Shown here: piece by piece, positions 1-10,500 of the stretch
Numbering within the stretch: position 1 is the stretch's first letter
Layout: every line of letters starts with the position of its first letter
NCBI GenBank assembly: GCA_945910005.1
Contig: OX246741.1
Coordinates: forward strand, 48,142,239 to 48,206,238
Direction of reading: 5' to 3'
DNA from: Isoperla grammatica
Lineage: Eukaryota > Arthropoda > Insecta > Plecoptera > Perlodidae
DNA: 64,000 nucleotides
Notes under the pieces: model-generated
What the model was told of the DNA's origin: nothing
Database searches by the model: none
The model's input: the letters and a program-made list of their open reading frames with translations, nothing else
Position numbers and translations under genes: made by a program

Positions 1-850
1 AGTTGACTATGCTTCCATTCCTCAAGTGATCGAAGTGCCATGCGCTGATAATATCAGGGCTTGTAGAATGAAGACAGCTTACCTTTGTGAGAGATGACCA
101 CTTTGAGAGTTGAAAGTAAACCTTGAAGACTCAGCACCTAAATGACAGGACGGTTCGACACGTGATGTCTTGAACACTCACAAGGAAGATGGCTACTGCC
201 AAAGACGGCAGTTTCTGGCTTTCATCTCTCAAATGTGTCATCTAACACGAAGGAAAGATGTTGGCTCGTATCCCTTCATTGTACTATTCAAGCGGAGTGG
301 CATGGCGTAACCATTCATCTGATGTAACTAAGACAAGAGCTTAATTTCATCATTATACTGAGAGTATCGCTCCGCCTTAATGTGTTCATCAGCGATTATA
401 ATAGATGTTCGCTCCTCTCATCCCTCATCCGGATTGTGTGTTGTGCATTTGATACTATTGAAAAAGTTTGCAAGTAATGTGTTGTTGAATTTTATATTTA
501 TATTGCATTCCTGTTTCAATTTTTTCAATATATCGAATATCTTAATGTTATTTACGTAAGTTTAACGTTAATACCTTATAATTATGCTGCTATTTTCAAT
601 GTTTACTTGAGAGTACGTATTAACTAAGTTTGCTATTTTATTTCTTTATATTCTTATTGCATTTTTGTTTACATTTTTAAATATTCATTGAATACTTTTT
701 TATATTTGTGTAATCATTCTGCTTGATTTAATGTAAACTTGAGATGATTGACAAGGTTTGAAATTATTCTATTTTATAAATTTCTATCCGTATTGAGTGT
801 TGTATTCATGAACCCTATTTTGAAATACACATTGCACTCACGTTCATGTC

Positions 851-1811
851 CAGTGGCGTAACTAAGGGGGGAGGGGTTTAAGGGGTTTAAACCCCCCCCC
901 GAAACTACATCGAGAATGATTTTACTTAATTAATACTACATTTACTTAATACTATAGATTATTTTCAATCGTAAATTCGTTCTTACCGATCGGTTTCCGA
1001 AAAGATTTTAGAACTAAAGATATGTTTGAAAAGCCCTTAACTAGCTACGATTAGGGATGTAATCCAAATTTTATCATTATGCCTTTATTTGCAACAAAAT
1101 ACAAATTCCACTAGTGCAAATTCAATATAGACATACACAAACAACGGGAAAAGTCTTTTAGCATTTATTTTTATGGGGCCATCGGGTAAGCAAATTTGAA
1201 ACTGAGTGATCCCCATAATACCATGGCCCGAAAGTGTAAGATCCTTAAACCACTTCAGTGTATAACAATCGCTACAAATAACATTTTTACTATATTTAGC
1301 ATACCACTTCACTTAGATAAGATGAAAAAAATTTTTCAATAATTCAATTATATTTATGTGTTCATCAACAACTAATATACCTTTCGCTCGAACCAGTAAA
1401 AGTGAGGGTACCTATAAATAAAAATGCATTAATCTAATATTACAATATCACGATCTGTGAATTAAAATTTAAATGTGTAACCACAATGTTTCACTTCATG
1501 TTGAGATTATATTGAACAACCATAAAACATTAAACACCCAATTTCTATGCAATAATTCTTATTTAGAACTACAATTAATACCTACTGTAACACTGTAACT
1601 TCAATAAAATACAAACAAACGAGTAGTGGTTCGAGTAGTATTCTTTGAGTCTAAAAAACACGAAATAATTATAAAAGTGAAAAAAAAAATCGCCTTTGGC
1701 GAAATGGCCTCCGGCGGCTGGGGCTTCGCCCGAGACCCCTTTCGGTCCCCTCATCTCACTTTTCCCTAATTAACCCCCCACCCCCCGAAATAATTACTAG
1801 TTACGCCACTG
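851..1811. mobile_element. Non-autonomous hAT-like transposon (MITE), 961 bp
   Basis: The element begins CAGTGGCGTAACTA and ends with its reverse complement, giving a 14-bp inverted terminal repeat. It is flanked by an 8-bp target duplication (843-850 ttcatgtc, 1812-1819 tttatgtc, one mismatch), which is the hAT hallmark. The related sequence at 40230-40245 is an uninterrupted empty site with a single tttatgtc. There are G-rich and C-rich tracts just inside the ends and no transposase frame. The 75-codon minus-strand frame at 1085-1312 is not recognisable. Confidence 0.88.
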
Positions 1812-2136
1812 TTTATGTCTGTGTATACCCATTCTAACTGACCTAATTAGGGTATGGATAAAGTTTGCAACTTTTGTATTGTTGAATTTTGTATTCATAT
1901 TGCATTATTGTTTTCATTTTTACAAAATACATTGAATGCTTGTTTATTTCTGTATAATGATTCAGAATGACCATCGAATGACCATGGAATGACATTAGAT
2001 TTAGCAGAATGCTTTCTTCTGTCTGATTATTCAATGTAAACTTGTGCACATTTTTTGTATCTTCATAACAATATTATTATAATTGTTAATGTAGTATGTA
2101 GATTTACCTTTAGTTTTAAAACGAGCAATGCTCAAG

Positions 2137-2625
2137 TCTGGTCCACACAGATTTTTAAGACATAAGATTTAAGGTTTAACGCGTACCGGTAGTAGTCAAG
2201 TTGGATCATACAAACACATAGGACTACTGGCGTTCCACAAAAAGTTGTAGTTTTAAGACATTGTTTTTATGCGTTATTCAAATTGTCATAAAGTTGGGCA
2301 ATGTCCAACTTAACGCTAAAATCTTAAAACAAGTTACTAAAATCTCAAGTCAACGAACCATATTCTTTAATAATACTTACGAATTAAATATAAGATGTGC
2401 AGGAATTGTTGTAAACAATTGGCTTTTATAATTAATTATGGATTATACAAATTTCAATTAATTTGTATTGAATCACAATGATGTTTTAACTGAGGATAAA
2501 ACGTTACAAAGTACTTTACTTTACTAGACCTATGTTGAACAAAACGAAACTATGTGAACCAGAGCCCTAACAACAACGTCTTAAAACTTCATGCATTACG
2601 TCTTAAAAATCTGTGTGAACCAGCC
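2137..2625. mobile_element. MITE of the GGTCCACACAGATTTTTAAG family (Harbinger-like)
   Basis: Inverted termini read TGGTCCACACAGATTTTTAAG at the left and, in reverse, GGTTCACACAGATTTTTAAG at the right. The interval is absent from the paralogous copy near 40560-40580, so it is a real insertion. Internal sequence (an aggtttaacgcg block, then ggatcata and actggcgtt) matches the shorter element at 36038-36226. No coding capacity is seen. Assignment to PIF/Harbinger rests on the terminal style and on TTA duplications seen at related elements in this window; the duplication at this copy is not clear. Confidence 0.75.
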
Positions 2626-3150
2626 TTTACTAGCAATGCTTGTGTGTTACTGTTTGTTTTAATCATTCAACTAAATTCGGTGCAAGCTTGAGGCATAATT
2701 GACAAGTGTGTGTATTGTTCTGTTCCATTATTCGTATCGTATTTGCATTATCTAAATTTTAATTTACTTAGTGATTGGCATTTTTCAGTGCACTGCTAAT
2801 TCATATATTTAATTCCTCATTTAGCCATCTTCAATGTAACCTTGAAATAGTTTGTGGATGAAGTAAATCATACTCATGATACAAATGGCGTTATTGTGTT
2901 TTACTTTGTTCCACCTGTACCACGAAGAATCCCATCTGTAATGTCCCATAGCCCCAAACACAATTGTCGGCATCGGGATCGCAATCGTACATTATCCCTT
3001 GTTAAATCATTACGACATTACGATCAACTATTTAACATTGTTTGGAAATAAAAGTCATAGCTCTGATCTACTCAACTCTGATCGCAATCAGTAGAGCCCA
3101 GCGTGGGCCAAGCTTATAGCTAGCAGAAATAAAGTGGAAACATTCTTCAC

Positions 3151-4597
3151 GTAAAAGGCTGTGAACCCCCTCTTATCCCTAGTTTCATTTTGGTAAAAGT
3201 TCACTTCAGTTAATCAGACAAATAATATAAAAAAAAAATCAAACCCAAATTTCATTGAGAATGGTGGAACCGTTACGGCAATAAGGCTGTTTTAAGTTTT
3301 TGTGCCAGCGGGGCAAGGCCGACTCGCCCCGCCAACCCCGCAGCCAACACCGTCCGACAGTTCATGTCATGGCAAAGCAAACCCTTACTCTCACTTGTCG
3401 TGTCTTCACTGAGAATAATGTTCGGAAATGTATTTTAATACGCGTAATGTAAATTACTAAATTACAAACATGGTTGGTTCGTGTGTTGTCTTTCAGTGTA
3501 CATCAGCAAAGTGCAAAGATCGGGATTGTATTTTATTTATTTCCAAGCATTGAAACATATTAAGGCATACCGCAGAATATAGAAAAGGTGGTTACGAGTT
3601 TTGAAAAGAAAATATTTCCAACCTACCAAACTGTATGTGCAGTTGGTCTATGCAAGACAAATAAAATACATTCGTCAACTACTTAAGGCCCAAGCCCACC
3701 TTTCAAACTAGGACGAGAATAGCGAGTTTGCTTAACACTTCTCCGGTGTAAAGTACACTATGTATCAAAAAACTAAAACAAGTATTTGAAAGGTGAGAGT
3801 CTCTTCTATGACTTTTGTGAAAAAAAATATGTAAAAAGTGAAATATGACGATAAAACAATGTGATAGAAGTGTGGAATAACTAGAACTAATAGTGATTTT
3901 TCATCAGCGTACAGTTTATTACTTGGGTCAAAACTTCAATTTTTTCTCCTATAGGGTCAAGGTGCTTGAAGTAATCTACAACTTTGTCACTGATACTTGG
4001 TATCTATCTTTTATAGTTCTCTTGCAAACAGTTCAAAACGAAACGCTTGCACAAGGAATAGTTTCTTGTAATTTGTCGCCGTGCAAGCGCGCTCAGTGCG
4101 GCATCTCGCTGCACATCGGTCACGGGCGGAGACAAGTGTAGCCGCGGAGAAAGGGATGGAGGGGGAGGGGGGGGGGGGTTCTTGGTCAGTCACGTGGGGT
4201 TGCATTCTTTCGCCAGTGACCGAAAACGTTGCCCGAGTAACGGCTGCATGGGTTTGCTATAATAGAGATGTTTCACGTTGTATTATCTTTGGTTTCACGC
4301 AGAAGCGTTATAGGTACGCGCAGTACTCGCAGGAGTAGGGCCCCGCGTGACTGAGGGGCCCCCGAAATACAAAATTAAAAAATTTAAGATACATATGATA
4401 ATAATACTTTCCGAATCTATGTTAAAATGTTGAAATAAAACTAAAACAAAATATTATGCATTATTACTATAACATCAGATTAACATACCACTCATCTCTG
4501 CTACCGAAAGCTCTACAGTGCTGACTCGTTCGTTACCTTACAAGTACCTACCACTGCAAAAAAACCACTGCAACAAAGTACCTACAAAGGTACCTAT
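3151..4597. other. Gene-free stretch
   Basis: AT-rich DNA with a G run near 4160-4178 and a GC-rich patch at about 4080-4340 whose overlapping open frames on both strands have no recognisable domain. The GGGGCCCCCGAAAT-type sequence at about 4335-4372 resembles the inner end of hAT elements elsewhere in the window. I see no gene. Confidence 0.6.
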
Positions 4598-5158
4598 CAC
4601 TGGCGTAGCCGTGGGGGGGGGGGGGGGGGGGGGCATATAAAATCCAGGTTAGTGTATGAAAATGGCCTAATAAGTAAACAATAGCATAAAGAGTAAATTG
4701 TATAATATATCCATCAGACGAACCAGAGAATTTCTAGTTTAAATGATTGACAACAAAAGGCCCTTCTGAATGCAAAGCTAATTTGTCAAAACACAACTTC
4801 ATCGTTACAATGTTGAGTATTATGCAATACACACTCAGCAGTGACTTGCTTGCTCCTGTATGAGTAGGGTACCCAGAATTTCATCTTGGAGGGCTTCGTC
4901 GGGTGAATTGAGGTTGCTATTTTAAACAGAGGTTGGAGGTAGAGTCAGTCGCCGAAGGCGGAAAATTATGCAAACGAGTCCAGAATGGCCTTAGACCAAT
5001 ATTAACAAGGCATATATCCGAGTGATAGTAGTTTCAAGTTCAGTATTGCAGGTGAAAGCACACGAAAAGCCACTAAAGCACCCCGAAGAAATAGATTTGT
5101 TGTGAGTCGGATTATTTACAAGTCACGGGGGCCCCCGAAATTCTGCGCTGCGCCACTG
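4598..5158. mobile_element. Degenerate hAT-like MITE, 561 bp
   Basis: It starts CACTGGCGTAGC followed by a long G run and ends GCGCCACTG preceded by a GGGGGCCCCCGAAAT tract. The flanking octamers gtacctat (4590-4597) and gtacttac (5159-5166) agree at six of eight positions and are plausibly a decayed hAT target duplication. Internal blocks (for example 4840-4975) recur in diverged form at about 25130-25310. No open frame is meaningful. Confidence 0.7.
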
Positions 5159-5240
5159 GTACTTACCTTACCTTTTCGTACTGAATAGGGCCCCAGAAAG
5201 GGTTGCGCGCAGGGCCCCACGATCTATAAATCCGCCTCTG
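5159..5240. mobile_element. Right-end remnant of another hAT-like element
   Basis: The sequence ending at 5240 reads, in reverse, CAGAGGCGGATTTATAG, a common hAT terminus. GGGCCCC blocks lie just inside. A matching left end was not found; the similar GGGGCCCCCGAAAT block near 4335-4372 suggests the element at 4598-5158 may have inserted into this one. Confidence 0.45.
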
Positions 5241-6187
5241 GTTACTTTCACTTCACGCGTTGAGTGAATAACTGTTTGCCACCATGTACAGAAGGGGAAC
5301 GAAAACACGGCTTTTCCTAAATACAAGAGGCGCAATAGACGTTTGCCGGCTGGACTTCTAGCTTATGTGGAAGGTAGGCAAGCGGGGTAAGCAAAAAATG
5401 TATTCACTATTACCATATACATCTACAATTTGCACATTTGCATAATAAGTGTTGTTTCAAGTTCAATACAAAATTAAGTTCGATATATATTTGTGAGCAT
5501 GTGTGTAAGTGGTACCTAGCTCTAGCTGATGCGTGTGGGTGAGCGTAAATGAACGAATGTGTGCGTGTAGGCGCGTGGTTGTGTTTTGACTCGCGTGCAC
5601 TTTGTATGCTTGCATATGTATATGTGCGTACCTGTGGTATCAACGCGAGTATATAATACATAACATATGATGAAATAAGACATTGGTAAAACAGATTCCA
5701 AGATCCTCTAAAAAAAACTAAGACGCTCCGAAGTTCCTTTTTGTTCCATTTCCTTAGAAAACGGAACTAAATTCTAAACTAAATAGTTCCTTTCTACAAC
5801 AAACATTTTTGTGGGACTAATTGTAAACCCCGCGGGGAAGGGGGGGAGGGAGGGCGGGTGGTTGCCCACTGGCTGTAGAGCTGGGATGGGTAGAATAGAG
5901 ATAGTGTGAAATAAGTTATTTTTATAGATTTCCCACATCTTGTAAGTAAAAGCTATATTTTGGCTCTTAGATCAAGTGTGTATTGTGTATAGTCAAGTGA
6001 AAATAAAAGAAACATGAATATAAGTTACAGTTCCTGGAAAATTTGGACTGTTACGTTCCACAGTTATGAACTAAAAAATAAACTTTTATATGACGTTCCT
6101 TATTTCCTTCAAAAAGGAAGTAGTTTCGAGGAGCGGAACCAAAAAAACCCATTATATTTCACAAACGAACAAGCATATACATATGAC
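5241..6187. other. Gene-free stretch
   Basis: AT-rich sequence with a G-rich patch at about 5830-5865 and GT-rich microsatellite-like sequence at about 5490-5640. Short open frames are present, but none resembles a protein family. Confidence 0.6.
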
Positions 6188-6248
6188 GTAACATAAGACA
6201 GAAAGTAAAAAAAAGGGGGTGGATTTTTTACTTTCTGTCTTATGTAAC
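6188..6248. repeat. Perfect short hairpin
   Basis: Two 25-base arms (6188-6212 and 6224-6248) are exact reverse complements separated by an 11-base G-rich loop. It could be the trace of a foldback element or a transcribed hairpin. No gene is associated. Confidence 0.85.
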
Positions 6249-6437
6249 ATCATTACAATCGCGTAGTGATTTACTATAAAATCCGTAAATCACATAATCC
6301 TATACACGTGTGAGTGTTTGAGAGTATTTGAGTGTGTAGTTTCCCATTTGTGTGTTGCATCTACTTTTTGTAGATATAGAGGTATGTATTGTTGAGACAC
6401 TTTTTGTTATTTTTTTATGTGTATTTGTACAATATAT

Positions 6438-6727
6438 TGTATAATATACAAGAACGTTGTGTGAATGTTATCGGATGTTTACCGGTCGTGTGTGTAGGTG
6501 GGGCGTACATGCGTGTGTACGTGTTATGTGTAACTGTATAATATACAAGAGCGTGGTGTGAATGTTATCGGATGTTTACCGGTCGTGTGTGTAGGTGGGG
6601 CGTACATGCGTGTGTACGTGTTATGTGTAACTGTATAATATACAAGAACGTGGTGTGAATGTTATCGGATGTTTACCGGTCGTGTGTGTAGGTGGGGCGT
6701 ACATGCGTGTTACGTGTATGTGCACAT
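6438..6727. repeat. 97-bp tandem repeat, three copies
   Basis: Units begin at 6438, 6535 and 6632, each starting tgtataatatacaagaacg or a close variant and including gatgtttaccggtcgtg. The third unit is slightly shortened at its end. The array lies immediately upstream of the BEL element. Confidence 0.9.
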
Positions 6728-6832
6728 CATACATTGGATGGGGGTAGGACGATTTGTACATTTCGCAAATATTTCCTATACATATTTATACAAAAACAAT
6801 TTGACAGCATACAGCGTTATTATTATAATTAT

Positions 6833-7292
6833 TGTTCGCGCCGTTTATTCGTCGCTGGTGATTTGTATTTTCTCGGTTGGTATATCTGTATATTTATTTC
6901 ATATGTTTCGATTTCGGCCAATCATGTCATCCCTTACAGGTTTCATGTTTTCAGCACGTTTACGTTATCTTATCTCGTCAGTTGTGTCTCAGTCTCCGAC
7001 CTCGTCGGTCACGTCAAGCTCAGTTTTTCTCTCTCGTTATTCTCTCGCGCCCAGACGGCCTCGTCGACGCTGCATGTCCTGGGTTCGATCGCCTTCCAGG
7101 CATTTTCATCTTTCCTTCTTTTCTCTTCTAAACTCGAGTTTCCTTCTTCTATCTCTTTCACACGACGGCCACTTTCCGCCCGTCGCTGTCATCTACGTTT
7201 CGTCACCTTTCAAACATCATTGGGGTAAGTCTACACAAAAATATATACAGTCCACTAAAAAACCACTCGGAGTGAGCACCTCGGCTCAAACA
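6833..7292 (+). repeat. 5' LTR of the BEL/Pao element
   Basis: 460 bp, begins TGTTCGCG and ends AACA, matching 12041-12500. The frames of up to 272 codons that run through it have no protein similarity and are chance frames in the LTR and leader. Confidence 0.95.
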
Positions 7293-7294
7293 TA

Positions 7295-7311
7295 TGGTCC
7301 TCGCGGTGCCG
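7295..7311 (+). promoter_or_regulatory. Probable tRNA primer-binding site of the BEL/Pao element
   Basis: TGG (complement of the tRNA CCA end) begins two bases after the LTR and is followed by a tRNA-like complement TCCTCGCGGTGCCG. I could not identify the primer tRNA by eye. Confidence 0.6.
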
Positions 7312-7513
7312 AATTGTCCGGTATTTTTCCGCATTTTTCTCGAAGATTTTCTCAATCAAGGTCAGTCCATAGTTGGTCGCACAATACACACGTCATTGAG
7401 TGTTGTGTGTTTCCGCTCTCGTATTCTATTGATTGTGCTGTTCAGTGTGTGTCTCTTACGTACGTCGTACATCCCTTGTGTTTCTAACATTGTCTTTTGC
7501 ATTTCCGATCATA

Positions 7514-10500
7514 ATGGTCGATATTTCGGCAGAACTAAACAAGTTAGTTGCTCGACGCGAGTTTATATTCGCGTCCGCCCAACGAACGTACACTGCGTTT
7601 GAAAAAATAAACCCTGAACAAGTTGAGTCATATAGGCCTCGGTTCGATGAATTATCTGTTCTGAAATCGGATTTTCAAGAAATTCAAATGTCCATTGCCG
7701 ATCTCAACACTCAAGTAGTTCTTCCTGCCAAGCCGATCGAAATAGACAAAGTTCAGGAGAGTTTTGAAACGTTGTTTTATGCTGCCAAATCTCGGTTTCT
7801 CACGGCTGATAAATTAAATCAGCGTCCTGCTGTGACTCAACCTGGATCTCTACCCGCTTCAGTCAAACCATCCATTGCATTGCCTGTCATAGATCTTCCC
7901 AAGTTCAAAGGTGACATTAGTAAATGGCCCGAGTTCTATGCTCTATTCAAGTCTCTTATTGATGATAACAAGTCATTAAGTAATGTTCAAAAATTACACT
8001 ATTTAAAAACTTCGTTGTCTGAAATACCGTTGGCACTCATCTCAGAGTTTCAAATAATTGAGGAAAATTATCCCCTCGCTTTGCAAACGCTCGTCTCTCG
8101 TTATCAAAACAAGCGATTATTAGGGAGCTTGTATGTTCACAAGATTTTAGATTTTGTTCCTCTGAAAACGTCATCTTATGACGGTCTTCAAGCATTTCTC
8201 AAAGTACATCGCAATTCTGTCGACTCTTTGAAAGCCCTGAACATTCCTGACCTGGGCGATTTCCTTCTACTGTGTTTGGCATTAGCTAACCTCGATACGT
8301 CATCTCGCAAGGCTTTTGAAACCAAACAATCGTCTAATTCGACTCCCGAATATAAATCGCTTATTGATTTTGTCGAAGACCAATCTAAAGTAATGGAGTT
8401 ATGTGCTGTCGGTAAAAACTCAGTCACTTCTGTCAAAAGTTCTCCCCCTGTGAAGAAAGTAAATACGTTGATGGTGTCATCTGATGTTTCGAACTTGAGT
8501 TCAAAACCATCTCACAATGACTCATCTCGCAATCACGCTCATACTAACGTGTCCACTTGTCCGTTATGTAAAACCTCGCATTCATTCTATCAATGTAATG
8601 CTTTCCGTGGTTTAACCGTAGACCAACGTTACGACACTCTGCGACAATTAAAACGCTGTTTTAATTGTATGGGTGCACATCTACGAACCCAATGCAGTTC
8701 GACAAAGTCTTGTTCCGTGTGTCATAGTACCAGACATCACTCTATGTTGCATGTAGACTCCACTCAGTCTTCCGTAGACGATACTCCTGTCTCCGATCAA
8801 GGCCATCAGGTGCCACAGACTCTGTCGTGTCAAGTCCGGGGTTCGAACCCCACTCATCAAACCGTCATATTGGGCACCGTTCGCGCACTCATAAGTGATG
8901 CCCACGGGATATTGCACCCATTTCGTGCGGTTATTGACTCCGGGTCGCAAATCTCTGCCATCACTAATTCGTTAGTGCAACGTTTGGGCTTAAAGGTCAA
9001 ACCAGCCATCGCCCAACTGTCAGGTGTTGGTCAAATTCATGCTCGTGTGCATGGTATCGTTCAATGCAGTATAGCTTCTCGACGTTCTAAGCAACCCGCT
9101 TTGCATGTCCACGCCCACGTTCTCTCTACTATCGCCGGCAATTTGCCTACTTCCTCCGTGTCCACTGAGGTCATAAAGCGCTATCATGACCTCGACCTCG
9201 CTGACGATCACTTCAATGTTCCCGGACCCATTGATTTTCTCATTGGTGCCGATCTCTACTCTGACATTCTCTGTAAAACTGGAAACACAATCGTAGGCAG
9301 CAAACCTGCTGCACTCAACACAGTTTTCGGTTGGGTAATTTTGGGTCCAGTCTACTCTTCTGAACCTGCACCTGAGTCATCCTACTCATTTCTCGCCGTG
9401 GCCAATACTCCTTTGGAACAAACTCTTCGTCTCTTCTGGGAAACAGAAGAAGTTAGTCGACCCCCCTCTCTAGACCCATTGGATTCGCTCGCTGAAGAGC
9501 ATTTCATTAAAACCCACTCTCGCGACCCATGCGGTCGCTACTCGGTCGCTCTACCTTTCAAGCCTGACTGCATCATGCCAGGCTATAATCGTGACGTCGC
9601 GCTCAAGAACTTTGTAAGTTTGGAGCGTCGTCTTAAGCGTGATCCTCCACTTCATGACACCTATCACGAGTTCATGAGTGAATACGCTCGTTCACTGCAT
9701 ATGCAGCCTGCTCCTCAACCTTCAAAGTACATTATCCCGCACCATTGTGTACACAAGGTCACAAGCTCTACCACTAAATTGCGAGTGGTATTCAACCCCT
9801 CCTCCCCTGATAAACGTGGAGTTGCTCTCAACCACGTCTTGCTCAGTGGTCCCAAACTTCAGAGTGACCTTCCCCGGGTTCTCACTACATTTCGTGTCTA
9901 TCCCGTAGCCCTGTGCGCGGACGTGAGACAGATGTACCGTCAAATCCTTGTACACCAGGACGACCGTGTCTATCAGCACATATTTTGGCGCCCGGAACCT
10001 TCCTCCCCTGTTATTGAGTACGAGCTCAACACAGTGACTTACGGTCTCACGCCCTCTGCTTTCCAGGCCCAAAGAGTGTTGCAGCAACTTGTCAAGGACG
10101 AGGGCGCGCAGTTTCCTCTCGCTTCACGCGCCCTCACTTCAAACATCTACATCGATGACATAGTATCCGGTGCCAGTGACCTTGACGAAGCTCTCGCGCT
10201 TCGCGCTGAGTTGCAATCAATCACTCAGTGCGCCGGGGTCGAACTTCGCAAATGGGCTAGCAACTCTCCCGACGCTCTTAGCGCTCTCCCCCAGGACTTG
10301 TTGAACCATCCCATATGGTTCTCTGGTCCCCCGTTCATGCGTTCGCCCCCCTTTACGTGGCCTCGCTCGGTCCCCTCGCGTGAACCTAGCCACGAGATGC
10401 CTGAGCTGAAAGCGTCTCCCACAGTTCTGATCAGTCTTGACCCCGTTGTTGACCCTCTACTAGTTAAGCTGCAAAGCTTCTCCTCGCTCGTCAAAGCCAA

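Larger units (their letters stand above)
1..3150. repeat. Segmental duplicate, copy A, of the RCC1-SIAH downstream region
   Basis: Starting near base 21 this stretch matches 39095-41100 over nearly its whole length, with scattered substitutions. Examples are the blocks at 21-330 versus 39097-39410 and 2700-3150 versus 40610-41095. Even the bases before the match resemble the 3' untranslated region of the RCC1-SIAH gene at about 39075-39095. The two copies differ by insertions: a hAT-like element (851-1811) and a MITE (2137-2625) only in copy A, and another MITE (39545-39973) only in copy B. The 65- and 63-codon open frames at 2854-3051 and 40787-40978 are similar only because the DNA is duplicated. 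I see no conserved protein and no gene in this stretch. Confidence 0.85.

Noticed and set aside
2854..3051. Conserved 65-residue protein shared with 40787-40978
   Set aside because: Similarity is explained by the DNA duplication. An in-frame codon-level deletion and no splice or start context argue against a gene.
6669..7487. 272- and 178-codon frames
   Set aside because: They run through the BEL 5' LTR and leader and recur in the 3' LTR. No protein similarity.
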